64,000 nt of DNA from Circinella minor (GCA_016758965.1 JAEPRB010000122.1:37971-101970), one strand, 5' to 3'; shown: positions 49,901-60,330, counted from the stretch's first letter. Notes: generated by a model from the letters alone, not told the origin. Translations and numbers: made by a program.

Positions 49901-50019
49901 TCCGATTGCATCGATATAGATGGTTTCACTGAAAGTGGTGGGAAAAGTTGTTGTGGTGTTGTCATAGTAGTAGTAGTTGTGGAAGCTGTTGTTGCTATTG
50001 TTGTTGCTGTTGTCGCCAT
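46939..50019 (-). CDS. Kar9-like protein with C-terminal GAR (GAS2) domain
   Basis: Single-exon 1026-aa protein, ATG at 50017-50019 after a Thr/Ala-rich start. Residues ~50-560 are largely helical with Kar9-type segments (DRWLVVFRQVADQVDVMIDG, about 370-390; EKNFEAKYKYYTPSIGKMLG), broken by low-complexity Ser/Thr/Gln linkers. Residues ~600-930 are a basic, Ser/Pro-rich linker with two EB1-binding SxIP motifs, SFIP (815-818) and SLIP (834-837), each followed by RPK. Residues ~935-1020 form a GAR domain (DREVARIVNASPISVKC, then YFFGNE and VLIRIGGGFEDLELFLL), which binds microtubules in GAS2/spectraplakin proteins. In yeast Kar9 links Bim1 (EB1) to myosin V for spindle and nuclear positioning. 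Here EB1 binding and direct microtubule binding are both expected, consistent with nuclear positioning in hyphae. Confidence 0.85.
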   Translation of the reverse strand: MATTATTIATTASTTTTTMTTPQQLFPPLSVKPSISMQSEDSVFSRLGATPLPDKEINTILNLHENLSLIQVMDDFDTCMDKMTRWLETAQMAVFSLELSLKEDQTSSILSFDDDQLLELTFGRMEPLMSILVEVGNIVEDKLDMEDTAGVTMTKKMHTRMSITKIQSEWSGLQHFMSSVLKQLDTMNEKKELTLLMENVLQQIDDLSIMMFQFQEKRHAAAIVASTTASNINNPLLDSSTSDAMSSPISTTSSLFSPSSTTTTTTTTNNTISTTATSLMNDSTATSSLSTTTNQTRDEHILAEIDRKVEPLFNDVQRIYGSMTSHTPPEDPSGMLTRKHHMVQHRWETLRIEIDDLKEELKEDRWLVVFRQVADQVDVMIDGLDKTVTQCYTIIDQVREWYASSSSTTTSQQQQQGGNNAFNRFSKSIMRNFPHRHHQQASSPSSSSTTMSSSSSPPVDREKFRSVEKNFEAKYKYYTPSIGKMLGMLGNGIVSRVARNNGTSKRHSAMMQRWTTLKSSMDMLRNKDLPETDRMLTEGMYLSSSMNTNTSAWKSIRYRTPEPYNGGGETLVRAKSNNALYKSATTTTNHRNHHYQQDQDDYRRTMGGIRSVTPSGKRSMFGNSNKVTQHPPRAASSMAYARDIRPSASESSSTDYLHNTRRTMTPMGTSTNNNNHESRSFATATATRKSRVPNNSRDNDKDQEASWMKPTKSTLMRTARKTQSVDQDLHQHQQQNNRPKTPTSAPPQRSKTPTPSYTRRKSTTPNIPNRPKSSLGRQQQQQQLFVPEYDDNDNNDHRYPNQRSVSPYRRTMTPSFIPRPKTPNAGGLRCESPSLIPRPKSSMAQHHYQAPPVPPLPTSFQQKSSASSLKKKQSMPALMHRTASPFRTTHVPARAASPQYRRRKFSDNDNNDFSLMRGSFQQEQRQEMYIPNPKDPLDREVARIVNASPISVKCSKGPLGGGRYFFGNELNPSVGGGRKLYTCKLMTYENNNNSQRRSKPAQNKVLIRIGGGFEDLELFLLRYGTL

Positions 50020-51373
50020 GATCTGATTTGTTATACTTTGTTATCGAAATGAAAATTGAAATAGGAAAAAAAAATAAAAACTGGGATATATTTACATGCT
50101 ACGCAATAAAAAAATAATAATAATTAACATTTATATTATTAATAATCAATCTTATATAATATATTCTCATATTATTTATATATAGATATAGTTATAAATA
50201 TAGACAAAAAAAATTGAAAAATTTTAGGGTCCTTTTTTTTTCTTTTTTTATTTGTTTATTTTATAAGACTTACCAAAATGGTTGTTTATGACAATGAGGT
50301 AAAATAAATTATATATGTAAAATAAAAAAGGGTATCAATATGCAAAATAGAAATGGGGGAATGAAGAAATGAAGTAATGATGAAATGAAGTTAATGACTT
50401 TTTTTTAAAACAGCATGAGGGGGGGAAAGGGAAAGAGAAAGAGAGGGGAGAACAAAACAAAACCAAAAAAAAAAAAAAAAGAACGAACCAGACTTATTTG
50501 GCCGCGTGGGGTTTCCCTGGTTACTCTTTTTTTTTTGTGATATACATATGCCAGTTTAACTACTGTAGCTTGGTTGCATCCTCATTAACAACGCAATATA
50601 ACAACACAAATCAAATGCTGCAATCATGTGATATATTTGATTAGTTGTCCTCTTCTGTTATTATTGGATGTTACCATTATTATTATTATTATTATTTTAC
50701 CTCGCCTCCTTTTTTTTTATTATTTATTTCGTTTGATTTGATAGAAATCACTATTACTACTACTACTACTACTCCTCTTCACCCCCCCCTTTTTTTTTTA
50801 CCCCTTTCGACAATTAGGTGAAGTGAAAAATAAAGAGAGCACAAAAAAAAGGTAACCTATTTCTATACGTTCCGCCGCCATCCCCCACGCTTACTCCTGA
50901 TGGTAACACGAGAATATTTGCGTTCGGAGGAGCCGTTCCGTTAGCAACAGTGAAAAAAAAAGCACTTCACATATGAATTTAATTATGTATATAAATGTAT
51001 TTGAAATTTTTGAATAGTTCATTAGGAATAGATACACTTTTTTTCCCTTTGATTTCTTTATATATATATATATATATAATCACCATGATGATCATAATTC
51101 ATTGGATATTATATATTTAATTAGTTAAGTCGTTTTTTTTATCTTGTATCCCTGCAGAAAATTGAGTTTGACAGTTTTTTCTTTTGTTGTTGTTTGTTAT
51201 TATTTGTATACAGAGGCGAATAATAATAATAATAATGCCCTTCTTTTTGCCTTAACACATAATCCATATTTTCTTTCTCCCCCCCTTTTAATGTATATTG
51301 TTATGGCTGTCTCCTTCTTTCTCTTATTGCCATCCGATCAAATTACATAACAATAATAAGATCTGATTTTTCG

Positions 51374-51410
<37 letters not shown>

Positions 51411-51656
51411 AGCAATTATAATTATCCAAGGATGAAATTTACTGCTTTATATTTATATTCTTTTTCGTTCAAAGATCGAATAATAAAGTATCATTCTCTA
51501 CGTAGGAATAAAAAATTATATAAAAGAAAAAACCTGTAATACTATTCAATTACATCATTGATGACTTTCAACTTATTTGTTGCATATTGATTACTTATTA
51601 CGTCTTAGTCTTGCAAAAATAAAAACAAAAATAAAAAAATCAAGTTATACCATGTA

Positions 51657-51704
<48 letters not shown>

Positions 51705-53275
51705 CAACAAGTTGATCTTGTTTGTATCAAAGAATGATCACTCATTATATTATGTGTTTAATGTTTCTTTTTATTGTTACGTATTAATAAATATTACTAA
51801 AATCGATACATTCATCATTTTAATATCAATGAGAAACTCCCAATAACAAATCGATCATCCATTGTTTGCATTGACCATGCAAAAAAAAAATTGTTGTTAA
51901 GGTTTATGTTTATCAATTGTACACGTTAAATAAATAAATGAAACAAATCAATAATTAGTATACGTATTTAGATAAATGTGGCAAAGAAGTGGAAATATGA
52001 ATCTACTACCTGATACGTAACAATATCCGGAAGAGACGCCTCACTGCATTGCATTACTATTTTTCTGTTACAGGCTCTTTCTTCTTTTTCTTTCTTATTT
52101 TTCAATTTGGGTCCCCATTAATAATGCATGGTTATGTTTACGCAATATATAAACAAAGATATTACTTTTAGCAGCTATCACAACAATAAATGATTGTTAT
52201 TCATCACTGAAAAATAAATATGTAGGAAATACTAATATTTTTTGATGGTCTCCTTTTCATAACTCCTTGAAAAAATTATTCAGTATAAATATTTTTCGTT
52301 AATGTTTTATATCTCGAATTTATTGAAATTGAGTTCTCTTTATGCACTACGTATCCTCTTCCCCCTTTCCTCATACTTATCAAAAAATATTATTTTCCAT
52401 TTCGAACATATTTTCTTCAAAAGATATAATTTATATGCTACGTTGAATATATAATAGAAAAAAAAAACTTGCTGGTATAAGAGAGTTTTCAAATATAAAC
52501 TCTCCTATAGTCATTGCCGTTAATCATTTATTAATTACATCAAATTTATATAACCTTATTGTCCTGTACCTTGTATAACAGAAAAAACTTATTGAACGTA
52601 GTACGTAAAAGATGCGTAAATATTGTGCATATTGATCTTTTTTTTTTTTTTTTTTTTTTTTACAAAAATGCCATAAATAAATTATGTACATGATCAACAG
52701 CACCCATTGTTGAGATGTCAAGAAATAAATGAAAGGGAAGCATAGCCACAACTATAGTTCTTTAATTCCTGACAATAGAAAAGAAACGGGACAGCGTGAG
52801 AACCTAATAAATGATGGCCTGGATGTATCTTAGTACCGACTTCTAAATACAAATCTGTTTTCTCTATAAGATACATACGAGTTATATTTCAACTTCAATC
52901 AGCTATTATGTTTTCAACATACTACTCGACTTTGGTGAGGAGGAGGATTTTTATTAAGAGGGAGACACAGTTTGAGCACGAAACAAGCTTTCAACCAAAG
53001 CTCATTTTTGAACAAATGATAAATGTCACAATATTATAATTTATGCTAAACATTACATTATTTGACGTGTTTTACAATATTGAACTACATAACTGATTTA
53101 CAAGCACCCTACCATTCTGACAACCTCTATTAACACATGAACATCAAAAATGAATTCTTCTACTTATTTTATTTTAAACCCAAATAAAATCGAAGGACAA
53201 AAAAATGAAACAAAGTCCTACGTATTGGCAACTATTACAATTTAGCATCATGGAACGGGTATGTATCGCTGGATG
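50020..53275. other. Long AT-rich intergenic region with microsatellites
   Basis: Upstream of the Kar9-like gene. It holds GGGA-rich and TTA/TAC microsatellites (50674-50695, 50754-50772), a 35-nt poly-A run (51374-51408), a (CA)n(TA)n run (51657-51701) and a poly-T run (52639-52661). The 68-codon ORF at 51144 and 75-codon ORF at 52524 (-) are low complexity. No gene called. Confidence 0.5.
51657..51701. repeat. Compound (CA)n(TA)n microsatellite
   Basis: A CA run passes directly into a TA run, about 44 bp in total, in intergenic DNA. Confidence 0.9.
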
Positions 53276-53419
53276 CTATATAGATGCACACATGTAGATA
53301 ACAGAAAAAAAAACATACGTATGTATTCTCAAATTGTCATATTTTATCACCGACAAGCATCCAAATGCAAACACTGCTGTGAAAATATTGATTTCCCGTT
53401 TACGATGATGCGTTACATT

Positions 53420-53690
53420 GCATGTAACAAATAAGAGTAGCGTTACTGAAACGTTTTCAAAAATTATATATACATGCATATTCATGTTGCCTGAGCTCAA
53501 AACTATTAGAGAGATATGGCTACTACAGACATGGATACCAATTTCTATACGCAGGGTATGCTGGTGGATATGAAAAAATTGTCTAATTTTGTCAGATGAT
53601 GCACTAGCATCGATGCTGGGACGTCCCTTGCTTACATTTATAGATTCCAAAACAGCTTTTAATTTGCCTGGGGTTGATCATGAACTATAC
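53420..53690 (-). pseudogene. Unrecognised coding-like fragment
   Basis: A minus-strand frame open from about 53682 reads STPGKLKAVLESINVSKGRP then SIDASASSDKIRQFFHIHQH and TLRIEIGIHV before becoming AT-driven. There is a stop just upstream and no good ATG (the longest frame opens with TTG). It may be one exon of a decayed gene. I recognise no family. Confidence 0.3.
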
Positions 53691-53699
53691 ATATGACTA

Positions 53700-54980
53700 T
53701 CTACTTTTAACTAAAAATTACTTCTGACACGATGATGGTGAATATAATAACGTCATCAAAGGTTATGTACGTACTCAAAACAAAATCTTTTTACGTACGT
53801 ACGTAGTTTTGAAAAAGTTTTAAGGATACAATGCTGTTAGTATCCAGCTTGTTTGAAAAAATATGATGTCCAGCCTTAAAAAAACCTCTAAAATTACTTT
53901 TATTAAAAACACGGTTATCATATTACTGTATTCCATTATTTTTATATTATATGTACAAAAATAATAACAAGGAATAAGAAATACAGTAATTATTTTCTTT
54001 TATAGAGGATTGATTCTATAGACAAAGAAGTATTTAAAAAATACGAAACTATATTCATTCTACTTTAAGACGAGAGAAGAAAAGGATTGTTAAATGTTCT
54101 ATATGTTTACTATTTTTTAAGCTTCCAACAGCAACTCAATAATGTTACCTCTCCCGTTAATCCATAAAGAAAATCTGCCGGCCTGAAAATTTGTTTGACA
54201 ATTGAGTAAAATAGATATAAGTCTTTTTTGTAGGTCTATTGTCGACTTTTATCTTTTCTTTATTTATTATGTAATCAATATGTTGGAAAAGTAGATAAAT
54301 TAACATGATTTCCATCGGTAAAATCGTTAAACAGTAAATCTTACTATATTTCTGCAATATACACAACGGGAACAATTAGATATCATCTTAGTACTGTAAT
54401 ACTACCAATATTCATTACAAATTGTTTATCATGCTACGTAAGTACATATAAATAAACTATGTGACTTATGGATAAAAAAATAATGTATAAATCCAGGCTC
54501 GAAAATAAATCATGTTTCAAAGAACTAATATTAATTGTTTTTGCTTTTGTTCGTAATATATACTGTACCTAATAGATCATACGTTCTCAATATAATCTTC
54601 AGCATTCTACGTATTAGCAATAAATGAATAAAAGAATTACATAATAGCTCTCCTTAAAATATACAATCACCTGTAAGATTAAAAAGTTACATAACTATGC
54701 ACATAAAAACACACGTTTTTCATTACGTAAAATAATAAAACATATTTTGTGGAATTGTTTTGATGTGTGAAGCTAGTTACAAGAATACTGGGAATTGAAA
54801 TTGGGGGGGGGTAAAATTAGGAATATTTAAAGCTTATATAATAGTAAACTATTACAATAGATTGTCAAAATATGTCAAAAAATATGGAGCATAAAAAACA
54901 ACTGAATCAGTATGAGCGAGTGGTAAATTTTAAAAACAAATAAATGTATAGTATAGTACTTTTACTGATGTGGTGATAGT
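53700..54980. other. AT-rich spacer
   Basis: Contains an ACGT-repeat tract (53795-53808, three overlapping TACGTA copies) and a G-run at 54803-54810. No gene called. Confidence 0.5.
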
Positions 54981-56711
54981 TTAATAGATTTCAAAAATTT
55001 GCTCTTCCAGTGTGAAATCATTGAAAAAGTGGTTGCCTCCATCTACACGGCACATGCCAATTGACTTGTAGTAATCCCCCTCCTTCTTGATAATAGGAAA
55101 ACGTGCTTCAAGCTGACTATCTGACCTTGTGAAACATATTCCTGTAAGTAGTACATATTGAGCAGAGTATTGAAGCGTTTCTACCAGTTGATGGAAATAA
55201 AACCATGTAACTGAAAGCTGCGAGCTTTCAGGTATCCATTGGAGGTTTTCTTTTTTTATTGGCAAAAAATGTGATAAGTTCTGAAGAATTTGTGAAATTT
55301 CCTCACGTGTTATAATATGTAGTTTGGTTGGTCTTTTGCCTGCCCTGTAGATTCCTACGAGCTTTTTTTTTGTAGAACCTGATGATTGGATCGAAATTAC
55401 AAGTGTCCAACGACAGTCACCGTTGGGTCTCTGTTGAGGTAAAGGTGGTCGTGTATCTTCGATAGATATAAGATTCGGAATTTCTGTATGATGTTGATCA
55501 TTCCTCATTCCACGACATGTTACTTGTAAGGCTCTTCCAGTTACAGTGTAGTTTCTAAAAAATGTTTTGTAACCACGGTAATGCTCTCCATAAGCACCTG
55601 TCCATGATGGTAAGTCGAATTTTTGAATAGGTATAATATATTTTGCCTCCCTTGTGCTCTCACTTTTAGTACTATTGCTGAATGACGCTTTACATATGGC
55701 TTTGTATCTACGATATGGTCCAAAACACAGTATACCGATATCCTTTTTTGCCAGAAGACCGTAACACTGTGACAACAATTCTTGAATATCTTGATTGTAA
55801 TCAATTCTAATATCTTTTAAAATGTCAGGAAAAATGTTGGTAAGTGCAAATACATGGTCGTGCCTTTTGGTACTGGTACGTGTGTGTGCATGATATAAAA
55901 TATTCGCGACCTCGTAGCTGATATTATTATGAAAAATTGTATTACTATTCTTTGATAGGCGATACCACCAGCAATGGGCACTGCGACCTACAAACAGCAT
56001 TTTAGATGACATTATTGTTTCTTCCAAAGTCCACATGCGTTTCATCCATTGGCTCTCTTGCAAATTACTTTTATTTATGTAATATTGGCCAGACATCCAA
56101 CCGGGGAAGCGCTCGTGTTTTACTGTTGTTAACTCAGATACCAATGCTATTGCACAATATCCATGCTTGTAAATTTTATACATTTGATGTATTTCTCGTT
56201 TTCTTTGTTCCTCATCTTTATCATCAAGGCACATTTGATCATACCAAATATACTTTATATCAAAATCTTTGCATATCTCTTGTATAAGTCCTTCAAATGT
56301 GACAAACTTGACTTTGCCTGGAATTCGTTTTCGACCTCTTGGTTTTTTTCGTACAGTCTTGCCTGGATATATAATTTTGTGTTTGCCTTGATCAGTTCGC
56401 TCCATATTCCCGGTGATTTCATTCTTTGTAATTTCACCGGATTGGTTCCATGAATAGGTTAATGTGCAATATCCTTCTTGTACTTTGGACCCTTTTACCA
56501 CTTTCATGTCGGATGTACGAACCAGATAACTAGGCATAAAATTTGGTTTCGGGAGCATTAATGGGATCTTTTTGGGTGGTTGGTTATGACGACTGATGCC
56601 TTCTGGATAGATTGTTACTTGAACTTTTCCATCTATTACGGTGGCAAAATGTATCCCTCTTTCATATTTGTAGTCGCTATATTGTGTTTTTTTATATGTA
56701 ACATACGTCAT
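54981..56711 (-). CDS. HET-domain protein (HET4)
   Basis: Intronless 576-aa paralog, start MTYVTYKKTQ at ATG 56709-56711. HET blocks: YCTLTYSWNQS (81-91), IWYDQMCLDD (155-164), EIHQMYKIYKHG (173-184), WMKRMWTLEE (222-231), RTSTKRHDHVFAL (278-290), LPSWTG (367-372). It shares the basic KKPRGRKRIPGKVKFV insert with HET2. Oddity: the usual CINQ is CLDD, so the polar Asn/Gln pair of the core motif is changed, while everything else is retained. The C-terminal tail (YYKSIGMC, EEQIFEIY) matches HET1. The upstream flank is partly homologous to that of HET1. The frame is fully open, which suggests selection or a young copy. Role in non-self recognition is inferred from the family. Confidence 0.85.
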   Translation of the reverse strand: MTYVTYKKTQYSDYKYERGIHFATVIDGKVQVTIYPEGISRHNQPPKKIPLMLPKPNFMPSYLVRTSDMKVVKGSKVQEGYCTLTYSWNQSGEITKNEITGNMERTDQGKHKIIYPGKTVRKKPRGRKRIPGKVKFVTFEGLIQEICKDFDIKYIWYDQMCLDDKDEEQRKREIHQMYKIYKHGYCAIALVSELTTVKHERFPGWMSGQYYINKSNLQESQWMKRMWTLEETIMSSKMLFVGRSAHCWWYRLSKNSNTIFHNNISYEVANILYHAHTRTSTKRHDHVFALTNIFPDILKDIRIDYNQDIQELLSQCYGLLAKKDIGILCFGPYRRYKAICKASFSNSTKSESTREAKYIIPIQKFDLPSWTGAYGEHYRGYKTFFRNYTVTGRALQVTCRGMRNDQHHTEIPNLISIEDTRPPLPQQRPNGDCRWTLVISIQSSGSTKKKLVGIYRAGKRPTKLHIITREEISQILQNLSHFLPIKKENLQWIPESSQLSVTWFYFHQLVETLQYSAQYVLLTGICFTRSDSQLEARFPIIKKEGDYYKSIGMCRVDGGNHFFNDFTLEEQIFEIY

Positions 56712-56748
56712 TTTTTGTTCTGAATAGAATAAATGCTCAGTATATATT

Positions 56749-56785
56749 GTGTCGTTTGATATCCAGTATGATCAATAAAATTATC
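56749..56785 (-). promoter_or_regulatory. Conserved block 50-60 bp upstream of HET4 start
   Basis: TGATATCCAGTATGATCAAT then AAAATTAT matches the blocks 5' of HET1 and HET2 at the same distance from the ATG. Either promoter conservation or a common duplication boundary. Confidence 0.4.
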
Positions 56786-57099
56786 GGTATACGTAATAAC
56801 TTATGGCAAAGTAATCTCAATGGTACGGAGACAAGAAGAAAAAGTGGAAAGGTAATTTTTTTAACCAAGGATACTAAAGTAGTAATAGTAGTAATCGTAT
56901 TTTGTATTGGTGAGTTCTTCTTTACTATATTTACGTTACTTGGTTCAATAGAAGATGTATGTTGATTTTTACTTGTAGAGCAGAATTTTGTTTGATATCT
57001 GTAAAGTTGATAAAATAATAAAAAATAAAAAATAAACGGAAAATAAACGGAAATACACTATTTTTGATTGGAAAGTTTATAGTCGAGTGACATTATTGT

Positions 57100-57170
57100 G
57101 CTACTACATGGCTAAGCCAACGAGGCCGAGTTTCACACAAATAAAAAAGAAAGTAAAAAAAGGCTTTGAG
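57100..57170. repeat. Block homologous to 4440-4530 (HET4/HET1 flank)
   Basis: TGGCTAAGCCAACGAG with the following TTTCACACAAAT and GAAAGTAAAAA aligns with the block upstream of HET1. This copy lies 0.4 kb upstream of the HET4 start, in the same relative orientation. Confidence 0.6.
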
Positions 57171-57758
57171 ACTATAAACATGATTTACATATATCCTTAG
57201 ATAATGTACAGAGGCTAAGCAGAAATATCGTGAATGGGATATAGAGTGAATATATTTTGACGATCTCTGAAAAGAAACTGTATAAAATCACGTAACCTAC
57301 TCACCTATACAGGTGGTCAATGTACTAGGTCAAGATTTTTCTGGTCTTTTTTTAAAAAAAAGGTGTCGTAGCACTATTCAGCTGTATGCATTAATTACGG
57401 AAAATGACCCTGATCATAAATACATGTATACATTCATGTACTATTTATCGATAGTAAAATGTTTTTAATAAAGATATATATTGTAATATGTAAAATAGGT
57501 TGAAAAGACGTTTTTTTTTCATTCTTATAAATAAGAGAAGAATAAAGTGAATAAAGAAGAGAAAAGATGTAACAAAATCAAATAGTATTAAAAGCAATAA
57601 CCCACTCATGTTTACTTGCCACTAGCTTACCACTAGTATGATACTTGTAAAGTATTCATTTATTTGTTTTTGTTTGAGTCTAGAAAATAAATTGACCCAT
57701 AAATAAAAAAAAAAAAAAAACACTAAAAAAAGCGTACCTACCTTTCTTCTTTTTTTTT

Positions 57759-60330
57759 ATGATTCAATTTTTTGCAAACTCAACCGAGAACAAATAAGTG
57801 GATGCTTTTGAAGACATTACCAAGTATGATCTTCAGTACATACTTCAAACATTAAATGTCTCCAAAGACGACGCGCATTGGACGTAGAAAGGAGACATTT
57901 ACAAAACTTTAAAAGGGGGTATTTTTTTTTTTAAAAAAAATGCTCGTGTCGCTTTTGAATTGTTAAAATCACGTAAATTTGAATTGAGTTTAGAGTGAAA
58001 CTTGTGTTTCTTTTTTGCAATGTGATGAATATCGAACTAATCTTTTTTTGAAAAAATAAATAAATAAATTACAGAACATATCAAACGACAAAACAAACAA
58101 GCTCTTCTGGGAGACCCAAAGCAAAAAAGTTTGCAAACTTGCACTGGACCGCATGGTCAATGAAGTATGTTTTTTTCTACTTGTGTTCGTTTTCTATGGT
58201 GTTTTTGCTGACTGATTCTTATTGTTGATGCGTTTATAGGAAGAGCTCGCAAATCTGGAGCAAGCCACAGCTATCAAATTCTGAAAAACGTAATAATTCC
58301 GGTGAAGAATATGAAGGAAAAGTTGATGAAGAAGACAGAGCGAGGGTAGGTTTGGGTGATTTATTGGTATTGATTGAACAACTATTTCTATCAAATCAGA
58401 ATTCACAGCATGTGAAATGAATTTTATTGACGGCCACTGAAATTTAATGATAACAGTGGTTGGGTAGACGTGAAATTGACAGATTTTTAACAAACAGATA
58501 TAACTATATATATAATGACTATTTAAGAACTTGAAATGGCATCTGCTAGGACTTCTTGGACGGGACTTGGATGGGTCTCGAACGGGAGACCTGTTGGCAG
58601 CATTGGCTTTCTTCTTTTTCCTGGCGCACTCTTCCATTACGCCTGGGCACAAGGCCCAAAAGCAGTAAAAGAAAAAAGCATAGAAGATAAATTCCTTGCA
58701 TTCCGCCAATTTTCCGCACGATGTGCCTCATCTGGAGATGGTGCATTCATAGAATCGCATATCTACGAGCTACTGTAAGTTCTGCCAGTGTTATATACCT
58801 TATGGGAGTGCTTTTTCTTAGGTTTTCTAACGATATACTAATATACCCTCTCAGTGTTTTTAAAAATATAATCTTGTTGAAACCATTCCAGCATTCTGAA
58901 TCAATGCGTATATATTTTGATAATAGAACATTGAATGCATTGTATACAGAACTTTTACAGCCTTTGTATGGGGAAAAACAAACTTTCGACCCTACTCTCG
59001 CATCGTTGGTCTCTGATGCTGTATACGTACGTATCATTTGTTAGTTATGTATGATTTCATATTTGACTTATTTTTTTTTTCTTTTTCTTGTCAGTGTTAT
59101 ACCCAATCCACAGAAAATATTGGCGCAAACTCTGGCGCACTGATGGAATGTTCTAGAAAATTAATACTGATGAGCGCTGATCGGCCACGCTGTGAAGCTT
59201 CCGTATTATTTGGTTTGGGAAATTTGTAAGTGATGAATTAGGTCTATTCTCTTGCTGAGAGGTTAGTTGTACGTATCTGATCCACTAATGTTAAATACTC
59301 TATCTGGATCAAAATTTTATACGTAGGCTCCATAAATTACCAATACGGACGATGATGGAAGGTGTGGTAATAGGGGAAACAGAGTTGTGGAGTTCGGCAT
59401 TCGATCCAATCTTTTCACCAATATTGTCGAATCCAGAAAATCAAGTAATTTTAAGCTGGTAAATACATTTTTCCCATCTGCCTTCTTGTTGCTAACACAA
59501 CTCGGCATTGGGCGAAAAGTGAGACATCACGCTGTTTTGAAAGAGCGTGATCGTTGTCTGGCGCACTGTTAGGATCACTGAATAAATAAATAAGCGCCAT
59601 GGAGTACGTATCTCCAGGAACCATAGATGGTATTTGCATTTGATCATTTGTCGTAATATTTATAACATGCAAATGAAAAAAAAGCTAATGTATAAAAAAT
59701 ATTGTATTCATATTATATTTTTATTTTACTAGGTCCAATGTCATTCTATTGGAAGGCAGGCCCATTCCTCATATAGTGTAAGTGAGACCAGATGCACTGG
59801 TCTGTGAGATTGACCAACTCTCTTGGGGGAGATCTTTGGGATTTGGAGAAGTTAAACTAAGAGAATCAAAACCCAACCTTGATGCTCTTGGTTGTGACTT
59901 GTTGCGACTCGCTGATCTGACACAACATGCTTCAGCTGAATTGAATGCATCTTTCTCCTTTCAAATACATGGTAAGCTCTTGGTATATATTTATGAAGCC
60001 ATGATGGTACATCATATCAATTATACTTACTTTTACATAAAAGGTTACAATTTAAAGGCATATATAACAACTACCATCTCAAACACATCCATCACATCAA
60101 TGTTGGAAATCTTGTCTTTGGAATTTCCTAAAAGTGTTGAAGATCTTCACTCATTTGTATCTCGTCAAAGCCTGGATAAGTTAGTCCGCCTTCATAAAGT
60201 TTTTTGGAACAATTGTCTCCAAGAAAAAAATGATGGCAGCTCACAAGAAAGTACTTTAGATATTGCTGTTTTACATGCTATTAAACAGTCCTCACCAGAC
60301 CGTAGCCGTAAAAACACAAATCAGTACTAG
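57759..60330 (+). pseudogene. Decayed gene with PD-(D/E)XK-like signature (Mucoromycota-type family)
   Basis: Conceptual exons: 57759-57911 (ITKYDLQYILQTLNVSKDDA); about 58073-58159 (NKLFWETQSKKVCKLALDRM); 58243-58346; about 58535-58774; 58892-59026 (LNALYTELLQPLYGEKQTFD); 59095-59225 (NIGANSGALMECSRKLILMS); 59327-59458 (ETELWSSAFDPIFSPILSNP); 59733-60330. The last holds RPDALVCEIDQLSWGRSLGF and GEVK, then LGCDLLRLADL, FQIHG and a helical tail ending NTNQY, TAG. Asp (59791), Glu (59848) and Lys (59854) are spaced as D-(18)-E-x-K, like the metal-binding core of PD-(D/E)XK nucleases. Junctions among the last three exons join in phase. In-frame stops at 57795, 57885 and 59779 break it. I recall the ETELW/LSW/RPDA/GFGEVK pattern from large uncharacterised Mucoromycota families. 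Nuclease activity is inference. Confidence 0.65.

Noticed and set aside
47193..50026. Several plus-strand ORFs of 60-119 codons
   Set aside because: They are antisense shadows of the long Kar9-like gene.
51144..51350. 68-codon ORF with a signal-like N-terminus
   Set aside because: Composition follows the local TTA/AAT microsatellites; no conserved-looking segment.
58555..58610. tRNA-like B-box (CGTTCGAGACC on the minus strand)
   Set aside because: No A-box or acceptor and anticodon stems can be formed around it; the stretch is explained by the decayed gene. No tRNA was found anywhere in the window.
58194..58709. 171-codon minus-strand ORF
   Set aside because: It lies antisense over exons of the decayed plus-strand family gene, has no splice or start support and becomes AT-driven after the first ~60 residues.
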